Part shown: positions 23,554 to 34,871 of the stretch, piece after piece
Position numbering within the stretch: the first letter of the stretch is position 1
Layout: each line of letters starts with the position of its first letter
From: Eutypa lata
Taxonomy: Eukaryota; Ascomycota; Sordariomycetes; Xylariales; Diatrypaceae
Direction of reading: 5' to 3'
Length of the DNA: 64,000 nt
Assembly: GCA_022661535.1 (NCBI GenBank)
Contig: JAKULF010000004.1
Span: forward strand, 1,612,001-1,676,000
Translations under genes and position numbers: made by a program
The notes under the pieces: generated by a model
What the model was told of the DNA's origin: nothing
What the model saw: only the letters and a program-made list of their open reading frames with translations
The model's database searches: none

Positions 23554-24202
23554 TTATTTTCCGTAGTAGTGCGCCATTTCTAACCCGGCTCTCTTGAAGC
23601 CGCACTTGATGTAGAAGCCCTCGTTGGCTTCGCTGCAGTCGAGGATCGTCTTGTAGCAGCCGACCTTCTCGGCGATGAAATCGAGCGCCTGGATGAGCCG
23701 CAGACCAAGCTTCTTTCCCTGTTGATCTTTGGCAACCGCAATGTCCTCGATGTGCCCTACTAGGCCTAAACCGTGAATGCTGTGAACAAAGATTACACGT
23801 TAGCACACTCAAATGCTGTGGATTTAAAAGTTGCGCCCATTCGACTGAACATGAAGGGACCGGTAGCCCTTGTCATCTATATTGGTTGAGTGAATGAACG
23901 GGTGATTGTCCTTACAATTTCCGCTCCACGAGCAGCGCACCCGTACCAACAATGACAGGCGTGCCACTGCTTCCATCCTCAATAACCAAGATATAGTATG
24001 TGTCCTGGGATTCCATCCACTTGTATCGCTCGTCGAACGCCTCCTTGCTAATCTCGCCGACCGTCGTTAGGACCCGCAAACAGTCGAGGAAACCGGCATC
24101 GTAGTCGGACTTGCGAAGAGCACGAGCTGTGTAACCCTCTGGCAACACGGCCGCGACGGTCGGGGAAACGAGCTCGGTGGAGAAGAGGCCTTGTTCGGAC
24201 AT
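23554..24202 (-). CDS. GNA1: Glucosamine-6-phosphate N-acetyltransferase
   Basis: Exons 24202-23916 and 23779-23554 (intron 136 nt, donor GTAAGG, acceptor TTCACAG) give 170 residues, the usual GNA1 length. It transfers acetyl from acetyl-CoA to glucosamine-6-P, a step to UDP-GlcNAc needed for chitin and N-glycans; the enzyme is cytosolic. Seen are the N-terminal YTARALRKSDYDAGFL, VGHIEDIAV and the acetyl-CoA loop KDQQGKKLGLRLIQ (Q/R-x-x-G-x-G/A type). C-terminal signatures are GCYKTILDCSEANEGFY, KCGFKR and the end MAHYYGK. Start at the first ATG. Likely an essential housekeeping gene. Confidence 0.95.
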
Positions 24203-26092
24203 TTTTGTTTTCGGGCGGTAGGTTCCTCTGCTCCGTGGTTGTGTTTCGTTTGCAGTAGGTTTTCAGAGAGAAACGAGTGGAGTCGCACGATTTAATTGGA
24301 GAAACGAGTGAAGCTGCGATCAGGCGGGAGACAAACACTCGCTCAATGAAAGGAAACAGAGGTATTTGATGACGAAAAAGAGAGGAAGCGAAAACAGATC
24401 AAAGCAGGGAAAGGGTCCTAAGTTTCCTTTTTTGTTGTCTTTCTTCTATTCCAGTCGAGACCCCCCGGATAAAGGGTTTATACGATATTTATGTAGGCTT
24501 AGTTTCGTTTGGAGGTCTTCAACCCCTGACCAATTGAGCTCAGCCTCGTAAAAAGCATTTAAAGCGATTGAGGCGCTAGCGAGCGCAAGCCGACAGATTG
24601 AACAGGGTTGCGGGGGTTAAATGGTGAATCAGAGGCTAAGAATAGCACAGCAGTCCGATCCTCGACTCCTTATTTGCTTACATGCTTTCCTATGTTGCAA
24701 TGCCCCCTTGAGGTTTTGGTAACAAATAGACATCATCGAATATCCACGTCTAGATCTCTTGAGATTGTTGACATCACGTTATTCTACTAAATACAGAGGT
24801 AAACTTATGCTGTATTTTGCAATTATAATGGAAATTATTTCGAGATTTTACTTCGATCGGTTGTTGCCAAGAGATATTTCGGAGGTTCCTGCATCGCATT
24901 GTCGTCATCCGAACAGGGGGTTTTCTAAGATTTTCGTGTAAAACAAGTCGTATTCTTGGTTGTCTTCAATTGCTTATTTGGTTATCAACGGGATAGAACG
25001 CTAGGTAAGACAGGCAGTATCGCTTGGTTCAAAGCAGTTAAAGGAATTATTCCTTGAGCCCTCTTAAAATAAGTCCACTGATGAATAAACTTGGCTTTGA
25101 AGCAACCACCGATGAGAAAGGCAGAGAGAGGGGGACAGTTTTTATCAATGATGACAATAACTTACAGCTGATATTTGAACTATTTCGAAAGGGTTCATCA
25201 TATATTTGTAAGGGCCCGATATCAATCAATAACTATATGAACCTGTTAGTTGTACCTACAAGCCACTGCTTACTTCCATACCAGGACACCCTTCAGATAT
25301 TTTTGATAGACGTTTAATTCTCCGGGCTTTCCATACATTTCATGGTACCTGGCTGCATGACTAAATATTCAAGATCGAGGAAATGATCGCCGAAATGGTA
25401 AAAGCTTAGATTATGCGACCACATCATATCTATTCTTGCCAAGCTGGCCATTCCCAGTAGTTATCAATGATGTGGCTCTCAGGGCTCTCCCTTCTCGCCA
25501 GGTACCCAGGCAGGTGGGTGCCAGAAAAATTCGGCCATTTGGGGTTAAATGTATAAGTAAGGCGGCCGAATTTTTCTGGCAACCACCTGCCAGGATACCC
25601 CGCGCTATTATCACATGCAACACACCTGCATGTCTTAACGACGCGCGACACGTTGTTGATTCGAAAAATGCAGGGAGGGTGTACACAAGGCATAACACTA
25701 TAGGCCCAAAGGCAGGTAAGCAACGACAAGGATTCAATTTCATGTATCCTTATTTGCTAGATCAGACCAGCGATAAGATGTGCTGCCAGTCTGTTCTTCA
25801 CTAAAATGTCCTTCTACAATGTAGATGCTCACCTGGGTGGGTACCTCGGTAGCATTACACTAAAAGACGTCGGTACCTACCTACAGGGGCGATCAAGAAT
25901 CCGGCCCTTTGGCTCCCGCCCCGGTCCTATAACATCTAACTACACGTAACGTAGGTACCTACTTAAGGTACTTGCCACTCATTCATTAAGTTGCCTATTT
26001 CATATCATACGGTTGACAAGCAACCCTTCTATGTTCGCGATGTAAAAGTTCTGAGAAATATATCTGTCACTACTTAAGTTAGAGTCTACGTT
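24203..26092. other. Intergenic, 1.9 kb, with a hairpin and GGTACCTAC-type motifs
   Basis: A plus frame at 25054-25317 looks mildly coding but lacks an ATG and is not recognised. 25840-25970 holds repeated GGTACCTAC/GTAGGTACCT words before the lipase gene. The hairpin at 25501-25599 is listed separately. Confidence 0.45.
25501..25599. repeat. Long near-perfect inverted repeat (hairpin), 36-bp arms
   Basis: The left arm is 25501-25536 and the right arm 25564-25599, separated by 27 nt. 33 of 36 positions pair (mismatches at arm positions 5, 8 and 18). The core is TGCCAGAAAAATTCGGCC on the left and its complement on the right. The arms would form one extended stem in RNA or single-stranded DNA. 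Confidence 0.9.
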
Positions 26093-29000
26093 ATGGTCAC
26101 TGTGTCGGATATCATGGATCAATATCATGATCCCGATGAGGCCGATGCTCTTACCGACTCTATATCGCATGCGCAGAAAATACTACAGGATCAATCGGCA
26201 CTTGCTCCGTCTTCTACATCTCCAGCGAAGACTCTTCTTCCAAGCCCGGTAGCTAATGCCGTTAGTTTTGCAACCCGCTCCACCTCATTCGCGCTCCGGG
26301 TCGGCACCACTATTGGTGGTTACGGCTTGAGCGCTGCAAAGTTTACAACCCTATCTAGCCTTGAATTAGGTCGAGGTATACTTGAGGGGATATTGCATCG
26401 AGCAGGTAAAGATGTCATCTCTGGGTCACGCTCCGATATGGGGAGGGCCGATGCCGAGACGGTCCTAGAAAGGAGCTTGGAGAGTCTTCATCAGACTATG
26501 AACCGAATAATGTTCTGGACCACGACAGGCTTCCACGTCACGGGCACGGCTGTCTCTACAGCCTCTCAAGTATCACAACTCTTCTTATCCGTTCTCGATC
26601 AGTTCTTCGGGTCGACAGATTCCTCGAGAGCTATTGCCAGTATCATCACCCTCGTTCGCAGGGAGTTCCAGAATCCCGCCACCGGTGTTCAAGGTGAAAA
26701 AGTTGGAGTAACCGATCTAGTTCTTGGTCTATGCGGCCTCGCATATCTACAGAGTTGGTGCCGAACGATGGTACAAGATGAATCCCGTACGCTTGGCTAT
26801 GAGGAGATCATTTGGGACATCGTCGTTTTTAACGACGGTGAGCCAATTGGTGTTCACGAAGAGAGCTTATATGGGGTACATACGGGTAACTACGCCAACC
26901 GCTCGGATCAACATGGTAATGATGCTGTGGTGGAAATGATTGGAAGACATGGCACAACACGGAAGGACAGCGACGATAGTGACGAGCTCCCGGAACGTCA
27001 GCTTAAGGAACAGGTTATAAGCTCTCTCCCGAAAGAAGCAACGATATCTATTACAACGTCGACAACAGTCACAAAGGTCATCACGGTGGAGGTCAAAGGC
27101 ACACCATCTATGCCTCTTGTAGCCCCACCTGGTCTTGATTTGGTTGAAAGCGAGATAATTGAGCCCACTGGGCCTGTCCCCGGAGTAGATGAAACACCTT
27201 CTTATAAGATTGTCTATCGACTCAGCCGGAATAAAGTGAGAAGTACAACTGCAGGTGGCGGAGGTGAAGGCGATAATCAGTCAAGAGTCGAAGTCATAGA
27301 GGATGAAGATACCGAACGGACCGCCGTAGAAGATACTGAACACGAGGGCATTGATGACCAAGCTCCACCGGTTCCGCCAAAAAATCATAGGTTGTCATCC
27401 AGTTCCTCGTCGGGGTTCAACGGGCAAGTATCACCAAAGGGCAAATCAGTTAAACGACGGAGGTCATCGTCGTCTTCAGTCGGCCATACATCAAACCGCA
27501 CAGTCTCTCCAAAGGATCGCTCGTCTCAACCCCCTCCGCCCCCAAAGAAAGACTCTGAACATGCTGCCAACCAAAAAAGGGTCCGGCGTCCGTTAGAGGA
27601 GGCTCGACCCAGCTACCAAAACCCTACTTCCAGCTCTCAGGCTGCAGTGAAACAGCCAACCAAAAAGCCGAGCACCCCAGAAAACCTAAGTTCAAAGTCG
27701 AATGAGAAAAGAAGCGGATTCCGAAATGCCCTGAAGAAGGGATCTGTCCCCACAATATCAAACTTTCTACACAGGGACTCCAGCTCAGATAGCCTAGCCT
27801 CGAGCAACAACAAGTCAAAGATCCCAACTAAGCCTCCTCCTCGAACTAGTAGCAAGGCCATCCAAAGCAAGTCTACAGTTTCGCAAACCAAAGGCTCACT
27901 GGTTCCCCGTGATTCACGTTCTATCACCCCGGGGGATGTGCCGCGACCACCTCAACGGGGTAATCCCAATTACTTCTCTTCAAGGGATTTAGGTGATCAT
28001 AACGGCGGTCCAGGGCTGCATAAGGACGTAGCACGCTCAGGCTATATCAGCCTTCAAGACCGTCGACGGCGTAACTCGATCGTATCCCTTACCGACACTT
28101 TCTCAGTCCAATCCTATGAGAGTCGGGCTCCGTCTCCTGCCTACTACAGAGTAGAACCCAGTTCACACAACCATGCATCAAATTTGAGAGCCAGCAACCT
28201 TCATGTCGACCAAGGAACGCACTCAATGGGCCACAACAGGAACAAGTCAAATCATTCAAACCACCTATATTCACCAAGTATATATACCCTCAAAACAACA
28301 GACTCGCAGACTTCCTTAGTCCCATCATCATCATTCAACGCAAGGGGCGCTTACGGCGATTCCGAAGCAGTAGACGCCCTTCGGCGGACGGGGTCAGTAA
28401 ACGGCCTGTTTCCCAACTTCCACCTCCTTCGGAATATCACGCGGTACAGCCGGTATGCGTCCGCCGCCTACGGTTGGAACTTCCTAAAATTCATGGGCAT
28501 ACGAAAAGAAATGCCGGTTCTCAAAGCCCTGGACGAGACGCACCGCGACGTCCGCTCCTTCGCGCACCACACGGGCCTCCCGCCGGCCAGCATCCTGCTC
28601 TCGTCCTTCGTCGACCCCCAGGGCGGCTCCGACTCTACGGGGTCGACGGAGACGGGCGTGCCGCTCGTGCACACGATCGCGCTCGACGAGGCGTCCAAGG
28701 CCGTCGTGCTCGCGTGCCGCGGCACCCTCGGCTTCGAGGACGTCCTCGTCGACATGATGTGCGACTACGACGATCTGGCCTGGCGGGGGCGCTCGTACAA
28801 GGTGCACAAGGGCATCCACGCGTCGGCGCGCCGCCTGCTCTACGGTGGCGACGGCCGCGTCCTGGCGACCCTCAAAGAGGCCCTCGAGGAGTTCCCCGAC
28901 TACAGTTTGGTCCTGTGCGGCCACTCGCTTGGCGGCGCCGTTACCGCGCTCCTCGGCGTGATGCTCGCTGAGCCGGCGTCGTCAGGATTAGGAGGAACAA

Positions 29001-29896
29001 CTGCTGCAGCTGCTGCGTTCGTGACGACCTCCGATCATGCTCAGCATGGGCGGAGGCTACTAACTAGCGGAGAGGAGGCGGGGCAAGACTCCTCTACTAC
29101 TACTAAAGCCCCGTATCATCATATTTGTCTGCCTCCCGGCCGCCCGATCCACGTCTACGCGTATGGGCCGCCAGCTACCATGTCGCCTGCCTTGCAGAAG
29201 GCGACCCGCGGCCTCGTCACCAGCACCGTCCACGGCAACGACCTCGTCCCGTACCTCTCGCTCGGCGTCCTGCACGACTTCCAGGCGCTGGCGCTCGCGT
29301 TCAAGTCGGACAACAGCGAGGCGAAGGCCGAGGTACGGCGGCGCATCTGGGAGGGGCTACAGTCGGGGCTTGCGGATCGATGGTATAATAACAATACGGA
29401 TAGCAACAATAGTCACCGCAAGAATCGTGGTAGCGATAACAGTAGTCGCACTAATAATGATGGTGTTCTAGATAGTAGTGATGATAATAACGAAGAAGGG
29501 GGCAAAAACGACGAAGATGAACAAGAAGAAGATCCCGAAGTCCTTTGGGCTTGGGCGGCCCTCAAGACCCTCCGCGCTAGCATGATGAGTAACAAGCTAA
29601 TGCCGCCCGGCGAGGTGTTCACGGTGGAGACTATACCGGCGTTGAGGAGGGACGCGTTCCGGCTGAAGAAGAATAAGCCGGGAAATGACAACGATCAAGA
29701 AACGGAGCCGGAGAGGGGACAGCACGGCTACGTCGGTCGCCCGGCCACGCGCGTCGTGCTCAAGTACGTCCGCGACGTCGAGGCCCGGTTCCGCGAGGTC
29801 CGGTTCGGCGCTAGCATGCTCCTGGACCACAGCCCTGGCCGCTACGAGGACGCGCTGCGTCGGCTTATGGTGGGCGTTGACGGTGGTTCGTTATAG
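26093..29896 (+). CDS. Diacylglycerol-lipase-like class 3 lipase, 1267 aa, intronless
   Basis: One uninterrupted frame. The alpha/beta-hydrolase (lipase 3) domain starts near residue 860: VVLACRGTLGFEDVLVD (oxyanion strand), the nucleophile in LCGHSLGGAV (Ser ~945) and the acid in VHGNDLVPY (Asp ~1050). The N-terminal ~250 residues include hydrophobic stretches (SFALRVGTTIGGYGLSA; TTGFHVTGTAVS), fitting a membrane-associated sn-1 DAG lipase. Residues ~400-750 are a Ser/Pro/Lys-rich disordered region with PPPPPKK and PPPRTSSK stretches. Two low-complexity insertions interrupt the catalytic domain: one after the nucleophile (~963-1005) and an Asn/Asp/Ser-rich one (~1095-1145). The family frees monoacylglycerol and a fatty acid from DAG. 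ATG 26093 is used; ATG 26114 (MDQYHDPDEAD) is an alternative. Confidence 0.88.
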   Translation: MVTVSDIMDQYHDPDEADALTDSISHAQKILQDQSALAPSSTSPAKTLLPSPVANAVSFATRSTSFALRVGTTIGGYGLSAAKFTTLSSLELGRGILEGILHRAGKDVISGSRSDMGRADAETVLERSLESLHQTMNRIMFWTTTGFHVTGTAVSTASQVSQLFLSVLDQFFGSTDSSRAIASIITLVRREFQNPATGVQGEKVGVTDLVLGLCGLAYLQSWCRTMVQDESRTLGYEEIIWDIVVFNDGEPIGVHEESLYGVHTGNYANRSDQHGNDAVVEMIGRHGTTRKDSDDSDELPERQLKEQVISSLPKEATISITTSTTVTKVITVEVKGTPSMPLVAPPGLDLVESEIIEPTGPVPGVDETPSYKIVYRLSRNKVRSTTAGGGGEGDNQSRVEVIEDEDTERTAVEDTEHEGIDDQAPPVPPKNHRLSSSSSSGFNGQVSPKGKSVKRRRSSSSSVGHTSNRTVSPKDRSSQPPPPPKKDSEHAANQKRVRRPLEEARPSYQNPTSSSQAAVKQPTKKPSTPENLSSKSNEKRSGFRNALKKGSVPTISNFLHRDSSSDSLASSNNKSKIPTKPPPRTSSKAIQSKSTVSQTKGSLVPRDSRSITPGDVPRPPQRGNPNYFSSRDLGDHNGGPGLHKDVARSGYISLQDRRRRNSIVSLTDTFSVQSYESRAPSPAYYRVEPSSHNHASNLRASNLHVDQGTHSMGHNRNKSNHSNHLYSPSIYTLKTTDSQTSLVPSSSFNARGAYGDSEAVDALRRTGSVNGLFPNFHLLRNITRYSRYASAAYGWNFLKFMGIRKEMPVLKALDETHRDVRSFAHHTGLPPASILLSSFVDPQGGSDSTGSTETGVPLVHTIALDEASKAVVLACRGTLGFEDVLVDMMCDYDDLAWRGRSYKVHKGIHASARRLLYGGDGRVLATLKEALEEFPDYSLVLCGHSLGGAVTALLGVMLAEPASSGLGGTTAAAAAFVTTSDHAQHGRRLLTSGEEAGQDSSTTTKAPYHHICLPPGRPIHVYAYGPPATMSPALQKATRGLVTSTVHGNDLVPYLSLGVLHDFQALALAFKSDNSEAKAEVRRRIWEGLQSGLADRWYNNNTDSNNSHRKNRGSDNSSRTNNDGVLDSSDDNNEEGGKNDEDEQEEDPEVLWAWAALKTLRASMMSNKLMPPGEVFTVETIPALRRDAFRLKKNKPGNDNDQETEPERGQHGYVGRPATRVVLKYVRDVEARFREVRFGASMLLDHSPGRYEDALRRLMVGVDGGSL

Positions 29897-31542
29897 TTAG
29901 CTAGGTAGAAGTTGTGGCAGTGGTATTCTTTTGCATATACCTATATTCTATGTATTGTACATCATCCTCTAGCTCTGGCAAGAGCTATTTTGGTTGGGGG
30001 TTCATGGAAGGTTACGTCGGATATAGAGAGAGGCCTAACTATGTAGTAAAATGTCATAGATAACTTCTTTTTGTTCACTTACACGATGATTCACACAACG
30101 CAACGCAACTCAACTATGTCTGTCTCTTCCTCCCCTACCATGCTCGATGTCGTCCCTCCGCTCCGGAGGCTACTTTTCTCTCTGATGACCTCACTATCGC
30201 ATTCAACAGCTCTTGAACCACGAAACTTCATCCATAGGGCTTAGCCATATTGATGTATATAAAAAGACACGTAGGTAAATATATGTTACGGGGGCCAAAA
30301 TTTTCACTGGGGTTCGTGACTTGTACACCTGCTTCGTCGGGCATGTGACACTTTCCTTTTTTTATTTAATCGGGTTCCCGCTACTTGTTACTTTAATACC
30401 TACCCTACTTACCTGGCCTATCGGTATTCGGTAAAGCGATCAGCTAGGGACGGTGCCCTTCGGAGAGGTCGCTGAAGGGCCCCCGCAAATTCCCTGATAC
30501 GTAGTGACTGCGTTCCGAAATAAGCTTTTTTTACTGGGGCGGCTCCCATAACGTGGCGTGACTTGTCATGCCACTTTGAGCGCCTAACACGGACCTAGAT
30601 CCAGACCTGTCTCGAGACATTGCAGGTGTCCAGTGGGTGTTTTCCATCGCCGGCCGGGAGAGACACACATACGCAGAAGGCAACTGGTTTTCTATGTAGT
30701 TACATTCCTGCCATAGCGTCGATGGGTGCAGCACGTAGGTACCCGAAGTCGGGAAACAAGAACAAAGACCTGGACCTGGACCCGTCCTTCAATGGATGTT
30801 ACTACGTAGTAGTTAGAGGTATGTAGAGATCACGATGGAAGGGTTCCCTCTTTTTCTTTTTCTCAACCCTTGCCCACACATACACGGCTGACGTAAAATG
30901 GTCCCGCGAATTCCCTTTGAAGCCAAGGGTCTCATCGCCACTGGTCGGTAACACTTTAACTCCCACGGATTCCCTCTGCACTCAGCCGGCCCGGCTATGC
31001 TGTGATTGTTCTTTTTCTTTTCCCCTACTACTACAAATCATCTCTCTCTCTCTCTCATATAATATTTTCTGTCTAATTTCTATTTTTTTTATTTAAAATT
31101 CTCTTTCCTTTCTCTGTTCTTCTACCGTCTTCACCTAGACCTTAGATATAGATATCGGGAGATCACTTGATTGGATACCATCTACTTACCTACCGTATTG
31201 CTCTGCGCTTCAAAGCGCTCTACGCTCTACGCTCTGTCTCTCTTCCATCTTCTCCTCGTGACCTCTAGACTAGACCTCCTAGCCTCCAGGCTCTAACGTA
31301 TGCTATTTGAGACCAGCTTACCCCGTATTATCAAAGTTGTTTCCATCTGCTGTTCTAACATTCCGACACAGAGATTCTTAGACTAGAAGAAGTTGTCACA
31401 ATTCACACGAGAAGGAAGTTACGCGAAGAACTTGACCCTGAGATATTTTCCGTATACCGGGACGCAAATATCCTAGATAACGTGGACAAAAACCTACGTT
31501 ACAACAAATACACAGAAAAGAAAAGAAAAAAACAAAGCAAAG
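29897..31542. other. Intergenic with long pyrimidine-rich promoter of the next gene
   Basis: No gene. 31040-31120 contains a CT microsatellite and long T/C runs, and 31200-31240 has a CTCTACG repeat. Such CT-rich tracts commonly precede highly expressed fungal genes. Confidence 0.5.
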
Positions 31543-31785
31543 ATGATTTGGACACGCCTCATCTCTACGACGAACTTCGTCGTCGCCTCCTCGGCCCTCG
31601 GCTTCCAGGTCTTCGTCCTGTACCCGTGGCACACCCAGCTTGACCATTCGTTCGAGGAGCTCAAGAAGGAGCACATCCGCGTCCTGCAAGCCGTCAAGGA
31701 GGTGGCCCAGACGGTCGACCCCCAATCGCGCAGGGGCATGAGCGACTCCATCCTCGGTCGTCTCGGCATATCGACCTTCCGGTAA
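31543..31785 (+). CDS. Small conserved single-TM protein, 80 aa
   Basis: ATG 31543 in a good context (CAAAG-ATG) after a purine-rich leader. The N-terminus LISTTNFVVASSALGFQVFV is one hydrophobic helix. It is followed by YPWHTQLDHSFEELKKEHIR, a charged amphipathic helix likely to form a coiled coil. The size and layout fit small mitochondrial inner-membrane proteins, but I cannot name it with confidence. GC-rich coding composition and a long CT-rich 5' region support a real, well-expressed gene. Confidence 0.7.
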   Translation: MIWTRLISTTNFVVASSALGFQVFVLYPWHTQLDHSFEELKKEHIRVLQAVKEVAQTVDPQSRRGMSDSILGRLGISTFR

Positions 31786-33869
31786 ATCTGAGCAAATCAA
31801 ACCTACCAGCCCACGATCCGCACGTTATTGGTCATGTCAAACAAACGGTGGCGCAAAACAAGGCGAAGTCACAGACTGGAGGAGGGGCATACAGATACGC
31901 CCATATACGCATGCATGCATATAGACACGCATACATCTACATCTACATACACATATAGATAAACAGAGGGGAGGGGAAGGTACCGTGGAGAGTGGAACAG
32001 AAGGGAAGGAAGAAAGAAAGAAAGAGCGGAAAGGAGAGAGAGCATTACCATTATCCACCATGATATCCCCATAGACTTTCAATATAGATCATTAACTTTT
32101 TTTTTCCAGTCTGATCTTTTCTTCGCCTTCGCCTACTGTGCTTTGCTAATTACCCTACCCAGAATGTGAGGTGCTTTCCTACAATGCGAGATTCAGTGCT
32201 AAGTTGATTTTAGCGTGAACAACGCACTTGTAGATATGCCTACATCCCCAATTACAACGCCCTCCGCCTTCGAAAGACTAGCTAGATAACTATGTAGAAA
32301 GAATTCAATGAATGAACGAATGGCCCCTCCGGAAATCGCGAAACGGTCCCTGAATGGCGCAATTGGTCTTGGCTTGATTATGTGTGGGCCTCTCCGTGAG
32401 GTCATATCCATTCGGAGATATCAAATGGCGCACAAGAGCCCTACCTAACTAGTCCACAGCCTACCAGCGACAGTTCGCTCTCTCGCGCGCGAGAGCTATG
32501 ACTGATTATGTATCTATGCACAAGCAATAACTACCGGTTGACTTCTGGAAAACGTAAATGCCGCTGCTGATCTATGAACGCACCATCGTCAGGCTTCTCT
32601 ACATATTTGATTGATAGAGCACGGTGTTGAATCTGACCAGGTACGACGCATGCACGAATACCTATGGATGGACCTAGCTGATGCTCCATACCAGGGGCAG
32701 GGGATTGCCGGCAATAGGTAGTGGATGTTTGGTAGTGGGCCTACCGAGAAGAACTCGGCCCCACAACGACGGGCCTTCGTGGCATTCATCGGTGGTCTAG
32801 GTAGTCTTCAAAGAGACGAATCAAAGAGCCTGTGCCCTCTCCTACAGAATCCTGTCCATTCTTAGCATCATTGATCAGATTTCTGGAAATTTCTATTTAG
32901 GCTGAAGGAGCTTGACTGGCGTGACAGGTTTGTTGGATGTCGAGGTAGAGCGTGATGATATGATGGCGCTGGCAGTGGGTATTTTGAACTCCGAGTCCGA
33001 TTCAGGGGGTACCGAGTGAGTTGATGTTCCCGAGAGTTTTTGATACCTACTCCATCTATGGAGGCGGTATTGCACAATACCTTGAGGTGCCTGGGTGCTA
33101 CGGCCGTAAGGCTGCGCGTGAGTTTTCTGACGATGTTTATTAAGCCCTTTAGGGATAATTGTAGATACCTTTCTTGTATTGTACTTCGTCATCACCACTA
33201 AGTTACAACCATGCTATTGCCTTTACATATTCATATCACCACATTTGATGCCGGCGCAAAGCACGCAGCGCGGTTAGGGTTGGGTCTCGAGGGGTTTGGA
33301 GGGGGGACGAGGAGAATCACCTCATTCTGGTATATACTATTGCTAGATGGTGGTGGAATGGTTGGTGGAAGTAGAGTACATAACACCGTCGGAAAAACCT
33401 TACAGCACCGTCATGAATTCGACATGCCGACTGATCGACGACATTGCATCCGCATCGAGTTCACTGCTTTTTTAGCCCTAGCGAAGAGGATTCTCGTTCG
33501 AGTGACTGTATTTCCTAGCGTGGCAGCGTGGGGGCTGATTGTGGCAGACCAAATGGCACCCCCACCCTTCTGCACTGCTATATATCACGAAGACATATTT
33601 CGTAAAAACCATAAATAATCTACCTAGAAGCATTTTTGATCAGATTTGGATATTTACAACTTTGAATGACAAACATCATATATTTTATCTTTATTGACAT
33701 AAGCTCGGCAACGCCAACATAAATTAACGATTTCTAGAAATCTGCCCAAAAAGCAATATCCCCTCACACTATCATTCTTGTCTTATTTCAGTATATACAC
33801 GGCATCAGTCTTTGTAATATGTCCTGTTTATGATAATATGCATATGCAGAATTACACCTCCAACTGTGA
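31786..33869. other. Intergenic, 2.1 kb, with simple repeats
   Basis: 31905-31970 holds short-period ATGCATGCAT/CATCTACATA-type repeats. A GAAA tract lies at about 32010-32026, and a perfect 16-bp palindrome CTCTCGCGCGCGAGAG at about 32479-32494. Possible but unsupported frames lie at minus 33198-32893 (101 codons, basic) and plus 33211-33618. Confidence 0.45.
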
Positions 33870-34871
33870 CTATTCCGGCTTCTCAGTGACGATCTTCCCC
33901 ACCTTATCGTAGAAAATCTCCTTAACCTTCACATTGCGGAGGTGATTCACCCCCTTGCTCAGCTCGCAATCATGATGGAAGAGCCACCACCTCCCCTGGA
34001 ACTCCACAATCGAGTGGTGCGTCGTCCACCCGAGCACCGGCTCCAGGATCCTCCCCGCGTACGTGAAGGGGCCTAGCGGGCTGCTCGAGGTCGCGTAGAC
34101 CAGGAAATGCGTATCGCCCGTCGAGTAGCTGAAATAGTACGTGCCATTCCGCTTGTGCATCCACGCGGCCTCGAAGAACCGCCTCTCGTGGTCGTCCGCG
34201 CGGATCGGCTCCCCCGTCTCCGGCGCCAAGACGACGAGGTCCTGCGGCGGTTCCGCAAACGTCCGCATATCGGCGCTGAGCCGCGCCACTTTCGGGCTGA
34301 GGGCGAACTTGTCCGCGCCCGCAGGCTCCTTGGGCCCTGTCCAGCTCGCGTCGAACTTGTCGTTTCCGTCTTGGTAGCACTGCAGCTGCCCGCCCCAGAG
34401 CCCGCCAAAATACAGGTACGCCTCGTTGTCCTCGTCGACAAAAGACGCCGGGTCGATGCTGAAGCTCCCTTGGATCGGCTCTGGATCCGCCGCGAAGGGG
34501 CCCTCGGGCGCATCGCCGACCGCGACGCCGATCCGGAAGATGCCTTCCTTGTCGCGCGCCGGGAAGAACAGGTAGTACTTTCCGTTCTTGGAGGCGGCGT
34601 CGGGGGCCCACAGCTGCTTCGACGCCCAGGGGACGTCCTCGGTGCGCAGGACGACGCCGTGGTCCGTCACGTCGTAAGACTGGGTTGTTGGGTCTGCGTC
34701 TAGCGAGGAGGTGCTGAATACGTGGTAGTCCGCCATGTCGTACTGGTCGCCGTTGTCGTTGAACTCGATGTCCGTCTCCCGGTCGTGCGACGGGTAGATG
34801 TACACCCGGTCATTGAAGACGTGCGCCGACGGGTCGGCCGTATAGAGATGCGTTATGAGCGGTGGCGACAT
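33870..34871 (-). CDS. Glycoside hydrolase family 43 (beta-xylosidase/arabinanase type)
   Basis: Intronless, 333 residues, no signal peptide, so probably intracellular. The five-bladed propeller signatures are present. The general base Asp is in LYTADPSAHVF (residue ~13). The pKa-modulating Asp is in GSFSIDPASF, and the general acid Glu is in RRFFEAAWMHKRNGTYYFSY. Also seen are LWAPDAASKNGKYYLFFPA and the active-site His region GWTTHHSIVEFQGRWWLFHH. It releases arabinose or xylose from plant hemicellulose oligosaccharides. Cytosolic GH43 enzymes in fungi fit processing of imported oligomers (inference). Confidence 0.9.
   Translation of the reverse strand: MSPPLITHLYTADPSAHVFNDRVYIYPSHDRETDIEFNDNGDQYDMADYHVFSTSSLDADPTTQSYDVTDHGVVLRTEDVPWASKQLWAPDAASKNGKYYLFFPARDKEGIFRIGVAVGDAPEGPFAADPEPIQGSFSIDPASFVDEDNEAYLYFGGLWGGQLQCYQDGNDKFDASWTGPKEPAGADKFALSPKVARLSADMRTFAEPPQDLVVLAPETGEPIRADDHERRFFEAAWMHKRNGTYYFSYSTGDTHFLVYATSSSPLGPFTYAGRILEPVLGWTTHHSIVEFQGRWWLFHHDCELSKGVNHLRNVKVKEIFYDKVGKIVTEKPE

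Noticed and set aside
24505..24545. tRNA-like GCTGAGCTCAATTGGTCAG on the minus strand
   Set aside because: Resembles a D-arm, but no matching acceptor stem, anticodon arm or TpsiC arm follows.
28474..28971. 165-codon plus frame inside the lipase gene
   Set aside because: Out-of-frame reading of the GC-rich lipase domain.
33211..33618. 135-codon plus frame
   Set aside because: No motif, odd composition, and flanked by A+T-rich non-coding DNA; probably chance.
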